From Zeimonas sp035303885 (lineage in GTDB: Bacteria; Pseudomonadota; Gammaproteobacteria; Burkholderiales; Burkholderiaceae_E), in contig DATGRE010000081.1 of assembly GCA_035303885.1 (NCBI GenBank), positions 1 to 18,090 on the forward strand: DNA of 18,090 bases, written 5' to 3'. The position numbers were made by a program, and so were the translations under genes. The notes beneath the pieces are model-generated. The model was not told the origin of the DNA and did not search any database. It worked only from the letters and a program-made list of their open reading frames with translations. Positions 15,013 to 18,090 of the stretch are shown here, one piece after another (within the stretch, counting starts at the first letter, position 1; each line of letters starts with the position of its first letter).

Positions 15013-15133
15013 TCCGACTCCCTCCTTGCGACGTTTCCATTTCTTTGCCGCACACGCATCACTCTATGCGTGCCCTGCCAACGGGAACCGGTCAGGGAGG
15101 TTACATTTCGTTCATGTTGCTTGCATGCGCGCG
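15013..15133 (-). promoter_or_regulatory. Control region upstream of the secreted protein/HMA/DUF411 group
   Basis: 121 nt between the glucoamylase-family stop and the secreted-protein ATG. It contains an inverted repeat CACGCAT-N6-ATGCGTG (15053-15059 and 15066-15072, perfect 7-nt arms), a weak CCCTG/CAGGG hairpin (15073-15097), and GTTACATTTCGTTCATG (15100-15116), which resembles the two dyads upstream of the thiolase. No T-run follows the hairpins on the minus strand, so I do not call a terminator. Confidence 0.4.
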
Positions 15134-16444
15134 CTACAGCCACCCGTTCCGAAACCCGGCCCGTCGAAGTCCAGTCACGACGTATCGGCACGAGCGCATC
15201 AACCGCCAGAGAAGCTCGGAACGGTAGTTCTCGCACATCAATACGACCGGCCCCAGATTGATGCCGAAGTGGTACGGCGAGGTCCAGCCGATTCCGCCCT
15301 CGACGTCATCGGAAAAGGTCAGATTGAAGCTGCAGCGAAAGCAATACTGGCCCGTTACCTGCGGGTACACGTCCTGGAAATTGCGGACCGCCGACAGAAC
15401 GATGTCGGGGGCGAACGGTAACGAGGCAACGATTGCCCACGGCGCAACGGTGCCGTCGTCCGGTCCGTACGGCGCGCCGCGAGCGACGTAATCGAAGAAC
15501 GAGCGCTCGATGCCGTCGATGCGTCGTGTCGTCCAGCCGGGGCCGTCGCTCGCGGTGATACCCCAGAAATCCTTGCCGTAGCCGGCGAACGCAAGCGGAT
15601 TGCGTATCGCGTACTCGCGCTGCACCTGCGTCGCACGGCGGCTGTTCTCGAAGTAGTCGATCCCCTTCTCATGCACGAAGGAGTCCTGAATGCCTCGAAA
15701 ATCCAGCCAGACGTGCGAGTACTGGTGCATGAAGAGCGAACCGCCGTAGATGAACTCGCACCCGTAGATCGTCTTCCAGCGGTAGGTCGAAAGCCACGCA
15801 GCGTAGCTCTCGGCGGGCAGAGGATGCGTCGGCGAGCCCAGGCCCAGGACGTACAGCAGCAACGATTCGTCGTAGCCTTCCCAGCGGTACGGCAGGAAAC
15901 CGCCCTCGGGCGTCCATCCATGCGTGACCGTCGCGCCGCCGTTGCATGCCCAGGTCCATTGCGCACGCCGATAGAGCGCGTCGGCGAGCCGACGTAGCTC
16001 GTCCTCCTCTTCGCACTCGCCATCGAAGAACGCCGCGGCAGTCAGCACTCCTGCAAGCAGAAAGGCGGTGTCTACGGTCGACAACTCGCAGCGGCCCGCC
16101 CTGCGGCCGGTCGACATGTCGATGAAGTGATAGTAAAAGCCCTTGTATCCGGTCGCGTCGGGTTCCGGTCCCTGCGGGCTGTCACGCAAGAACCTCAGCA
16201 GCGCCAGTGTTCGCTCAACGGCATCGGCACGAGTCATCCAGCCGCGCGTGACACCCACCGCATAGGTCGCCAGCCCAAAACCGGTGGCAGCGATGCTTGC
16301 CGTCGACCCGGGATGCGAGGTGTCCGCGACGAGCCCGTTCGCTGGGCTGGTTTCCTGCAGGAAGTACTCGAACGCATGTCGTTGCAGCGAATCGAGCCGC
16401 GTCTCGCCGAAGTCACGAAGCGGCAGGTCGTGCGATGCGGGCAT
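15134..16444 (-). CDS. Glucoamylase-family (COG5368, PF10091-type) glycoside hydrolase
   Basis: 436 residues, typical of stand-alone COG5368 proteins, which form an (alpha/alpha)6 barrel; characterised relatives (GH144 and similar) cut beta-1,2-glucans. Family landmarks: QRHAFEYFLQETSPANGLVAD near the N-terminus, GFYYHFID, STVDTAFLLAGVL, WEGYDESLLLYVLGLGSPTHP, GGSLFMHQYSHVWLDFRG, the very conserved FWGITASDGPG (W294), DDGTVAPWAIVASLPFAPDIVLSAVRNF, and SPYHFGINLGPVVLMCENYRS. Start at the ATG at 16444; no clear Shine-Dalgarno and no signal peptide, so cytoplasmic unless the true start is different. It begins 10 nt after a stop that closes the cystathionine synthase fragment. Substrate is not readable from the sequence; the family is clear. 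Confidence 0.88.
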   Translation of the reverse strand: MPASHDLPLRDFGETRLDSLQRHAFEYFLQETSPANGLVADTSHPGSTASIAATGFGLATYAVGVTRGWMTRADAVERTLALLRFLRDSPQGPEPDATGYKGFYYHFIDMSTGRRAGRCELSTVDTAFLLAGVLTAAAFFDGECEEEDELRRLADALYRRAQWTWACNGGATVTHGWTPEGGFLPYRWEGYDESLLLYVLGLGSPTHPLPAESYAAWLSTYRWKTIYGCEFIYGGSLFMHQYSHVWLDFRGIQDSFVHEKGIDYFENSRRATQVQREYAIRNPLAFAGYGKDFWGITASDGPGWTTRRIDGIERSFFDYVARGAPYGPDDGTVAPWAIVASLPFAPDIVLSAVRNFQDVYPQVTGQYCFRCSFNLTFSDDVEGGIGWTSPYHFGINLGPVVLMCENYRSELLWRLMRSCRYVVTGLRRAGFRNGWL

Positions 16445-16454
16445 ACGTGTTTGG

Positions 16455-16604
16455 TTAGACAGAAGCCGAAGGCGACTCCACCCCGGCGCTCTCCCTTCGA
16501 ACGCGCTCGAGCAGGTAGTGCATCTCGCCGTACAGGTCGTCGCCGGCGACGACCTGCGCGCCGGCGTTGAGCAACTCCATCACGGTGCTCCCGCTCATCG
16601 GGCC
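16455..16604 (-). pseudogene. Fragment of a cystathionine gamma-synthase/lyase-type PLP enzyme
   Basis: About 49 codons ending at the TAA at 16455-16457 read MSGSTVMELLNAG, then QVVAGDDLYGEMHYLLERV and RRESAGVES. This matches the region after the start of the large domain of Cys/Met-metabolism PLP enzymes (typically GMAAxxxVxxLLxAGDHVVxSDDLYGGTYRLFERVxRRxxG). Full enzymes are ~380-400 residues; neither the PLP lysine nor the N-terminal part is present. The same frame continues upstream but loses similarity at 16604, exactly where it overlaps the stop of the Met-rich gene. It is a relic of a larger gene that was cut on both sides; the next gene (15134-16444) begins 10 nt further. Confidence 0.65.
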
Positions 16605-17290
16605 GGCATTGAAGGACCCGCGCCGGGTTGGTCCGGTCGGCTGCGCATCATCTGCTCCATCATCATCTGCATCATGTCGAGCCGGCGCTCCATGCGTTGC
16701 AGGTCGGCGGAATCGGGCGCTCCGCTCGACCCGCGGCCCATCATGCCCGGGCCGCCCATCATGCCCGGGCCCATCATTCCCGGGCCCATCATTCCCGGGC
16801 CCATCATGCCTGGGCACATCATCCCGGAGCCCATCATCCCGCTCATCATCCCCGGTCCCATCATCCCCGGGCCCATCGCGCCGGGACCCATCATCCCGCC
16901 CTCCATTGCCGGATGGCCGCCCATCATCATGCTGCGACCCAACATCATGTTGGCCTGCATCGTTCGCATGTGATCGGCAAGTGCCGCGCGGCGTTCCTCA
17001 TCGGTCTTCGCTGAGGCGACGCGTTCCAGTTGCGACTGCATCCGACGCACGTTTTCCTGCATCTTCTCGACCGTAGTGTCCGTCTCCTGCGTCGCATTCG
17101 CACTGGCTGGCGGCATCGATCCCGCGCCCGCTTGCGGATGGTGCTCCTCGACGGCGCCTGCGGGCGAGGCGGCGAATGCGAGTACGAGCAATGCACTCGC
17201 TAAAAACGGACGCAGAACCGCCTCGTTGCCACGCGCAGTTGGTGCAGCGGTAGGCAAAGCGGGCCTAGACAATTTGTCGGTGGGCTTCAT
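16595..17290 (-). CDS. Met-rich exported protein with Met-Gly-Pro-Gly-Met repeats (probable copper binding)
   Basis: 231 residues. The N-terminus has a long polar leader (1-27) then a hydrophobic stretch PFLASALLVLAFAASPAGA that ends in a likely signal-peptidase site near residue 46. Next comes a short coiled-coil-like charged segment (VEKMQENVRRMQSQLERVASAKTDEERRAAL), then MRTMQANMMLGRSMMMGG, then about ten MGPGMM-type repeats (residues ~131-185), then LQRMERRLDMMQMMMEQMM. Met clusters of this type bind Cu(I) in exported copper proteins; the single Cys lies in GMMCPGMM. GAAGGAG ends 7 nt before the ATG at 17290. The stop at 16595 falls inside the cystathionine synthase fragment, so the last residues may have been fixed by that rearrangement. 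Metal specificity is inference. Confidence 0.85.
   Translation of the reverse strand: MKPTDKLSRPALPTAAPTARGNEAVLRPFLASALLVLAFAASPAGAVEEHHPQAGAGSMPPASANATQETDTTVEKMQENVRRMQSQLERVASAKTDEERRAALADHMRTMQANMMLGRSMMMGGHPAMEGGMMGPGAMGPGMMGPGMMSGMMGSGMMCPGMMGPGMMGPGMMGPGMMGGPGMMGRGSSGAPDSADLQRMERRLDMMQMMMEQMMRSRPDQPGAGPSMPAR
16737..16899 (-). repeat. Tandem 15-bp coding repeat array
   Basis: On the plus strand CCCATCATxCCCGGG recurs about ten times, mostly in exact 15-nt register, with some 12- and 18-nt variants and single-base changes. It encodes the MGPGM repeats of the Met-rich protein. The near-identity of the central copies (16755-16805) shows recent expansion or homogenisation by slippage. It is not a CRISPR array: no spacers, and it is in frame. 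Confidence 0.85.
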
Positions 17291-17842
17291 CGCAGTTCTC
17301 CTTCGGAAGGATGTGAGTCATGACAAGAGTCGGTCTCCGACGCTTGTTCCAGCACTAGCTCAGCTGCACCTGCACGAGCATTGTTGGCTCTGTGCCTTGC
17401 GTTGAAGAGGTCGATGGCGCAACAGTCTCCCTGCTGCCATCCACGATGCAGGGATCGGCGAGTTCGCGCAGCTTAGCGAGTGGAAACCAAACGAACGCGT
17501 TTCGATGCTCAGCAGAGCTGCGAAGGAGGGTAAGCGGATCTACATCTCGGCCTCTCGAGCTCGTGTCTTCCTGCTAGACACCCCACGGCGAACACGCCGA
17601 AGCGCCGTTGCCGCAAACGCGCGGCCTTCCCAACGAAGGCCCATAATAGGGGGACGTGGATGACGAGAGGCTTACGCGCTAATTACATTCACCCAAAGCG
17701 ACAAGAGCAAGACACGCGCTGGGACATAACGCCTCGCCCTATCAAGTCGGCATTGACCACGAGCGTTCATCGACATACCTTCACTGCAATCTCCGCGGAG
17801 TCTGCAGTAGTACGAACCGCGTTAATCTACTTGTCGCCTCGT
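17291..17842. other. Intergenic stretch without supportable gene
   Basis: 552 nt. Next to the Met-rich gene (minus-strand upstream side) it must hold that gene's promoter; a palindrome GTCATGAC (17317-17324) and a hairpin GTCGG-TCT-CCGAC (17329-17341) lie there. Short plus-strand frames at 17392-17577 and 17660-17878 have no ribosome binding site and no family I recognise. A third plus-strand frame near 17455-17575 reads protein-like (EFAQLSEWKPNERVSMLSRA) and could be a gene relic, but I cannot name it. Confidence 0.4.
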
Positions 17843-18090
17843 TCATGCTGCTTGGGCGGATTTCCCGCTGCAGGCTGATTGCGCCGTGACGACATCGTCG
17901 CGCTCTGGGTTCAAAGTCACCACGCCCACCGGCGTCCAGTTGCGGGTCTCACCTGACCCGTGTCGCGGGTTGCGCGCGCGGGCCTCGCGATACAGTTGGT
18001 GGCGCGCCGCACGGATCGTCGCGTCTTCACCCGCATCGCGCTAAGCGGGGCTGACATAGCGGACGCCGCTGTGATGGTACTCGTGGTTGT
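17843..18090 (-). pseudogene. IS3-family transposase (OrfB), C-terminal end with internal amber stop; 5' side outside window
   Basis: Reading from the window edge, the frame gives NHEYHHSGVRYVSPA, then a TAG (18041-18043), then RDAGEDATIRAARHQLYREA and later RNWTPVGVVTLNPERDDVV, stopping at the TGA at 17843-17845. NHxxxHSGIRYVSPxQRHxG...ARxxxYxxAR...GxTRNWTPxGxVxLNP is the C-terminal end of IS3-family integrase-core transposases; TAG stands where CAG (Gln) is expected. The element is therefore inactive unless suppressed. Sequence just beyond the stop (GAACGAGGCGACAAG) looks like the usual 3' non-coding end of such elements, but I cannot define an inverted repeat or target duplication. Confidence 0.8.

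Noticed and set aside
15073..15097. CCCTG/CAGGG hairpin as a terminator of the glucoamylase-family gene
   Set aside because: The stem is short and no T-run follows on the minus strand.
16737..16899. Repeat array as a possible CRISPR
   Set aside because: Units are 15 nt, contiguous, in frame and coding; there are no spacers or cas genes.
16284..16973. Plus-strand frame with Pro/Ile repeats opposite the Met-rich gene
   Set aside because: It is the antisense reading of the same repeat; it has no ribosome binding site, and the minus-strand gene has a signal peptide and a good start.
17660..17878. 72-codon plus-strand open frame
   Set aside because: It has no ribosome binding site or recognisable domain, and its end overlaps the transposase remnant on the other strand.

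Overview
The window is a GC-rich bacterial sequence with the gene content and codon style of a betaproteobacterium (probably Burkholderiales or Rhodocyclales). This assignment is an inference from protein character; no rRNA or other marker gene is present. It reads as an accessory stress and metal island: a long intact operon at the left, and on the right intact metal-type genes mixed with broken genes and an IS remnant.

Left, 1-9183, minus strand. Nine genes lie head to tail with gaps of at most 27 nt and three 4-nt stop/start overlaps. In transcription order they are: a DUF2933 small membrane protein, an isoprenylcysteine-methyltransferase-like membrane protein, a divergent phosphoketolase-family enzyme, a Rieske iron-sulfur protein without its cytochrome partners, an MBL/beta-CASP RNA-nuclease-like protein, a thymidine/AMP-phosphorylase-like enzyme, a PRPP-synthetase-like enzyme, a DUF5676 membrane protein, and a UbiB/ABC1-type kinase cut by the window edge. 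The order suggests a route from RNA or nucleotides through phosphorylated ribose to pentose phosphates and an acetyl-phosphate-type product, together with membrane and quinone functions. That pathway is inference.

Middle, 9184-13690, plus strand. A 277-nt divergent control region carries two copies of an imperfect dyad, TTAC-N6-GTAA. It is followed by a complete acetyl-CoA acetyltransferase, a remnant of a P1B-type metal ATPase (N-terminal His-rich stub joined to the C-terminal end), a complete DUF3141 PHA-synthase-like protein, and a frameshifted, truncated ferric-reductase-like gene whose ATG overlaps the DUF3141 stop. Thiolase and DUF3141 fit acetyl-unit or polyhydroxyalkanoate metabolism next to the phosphoketolase-family gene.

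Right, 13676-17290, minus strand. This part holds a DUF411 secreted metal-binding protein, an HMA-domain copper-chaperone-like protein with a Cys-Cys-Cys tail, a small secreted protein of unknown function, a COG5368 glucoamylase-family (beta-glucan-type) hydrolase, a fragment of a cystathionine gamma-synthase/lyase, and a Met-rich exported protein built on Met-Gly-Pro-Gly-Met repeats. Copper handling is the common theme.

Far right, 17291-18090. About 550 nt hold no gene I can support. They are followed by the C-terminal end of an IS3-family transposase (minus strand) carrying an internal amber stop. Broken P-type ATPase, ferric reductase, cystathionine synthase and transposase pieces together indicate repeated rearrangement of the right half, while the nine-gene operon has stayed intact.
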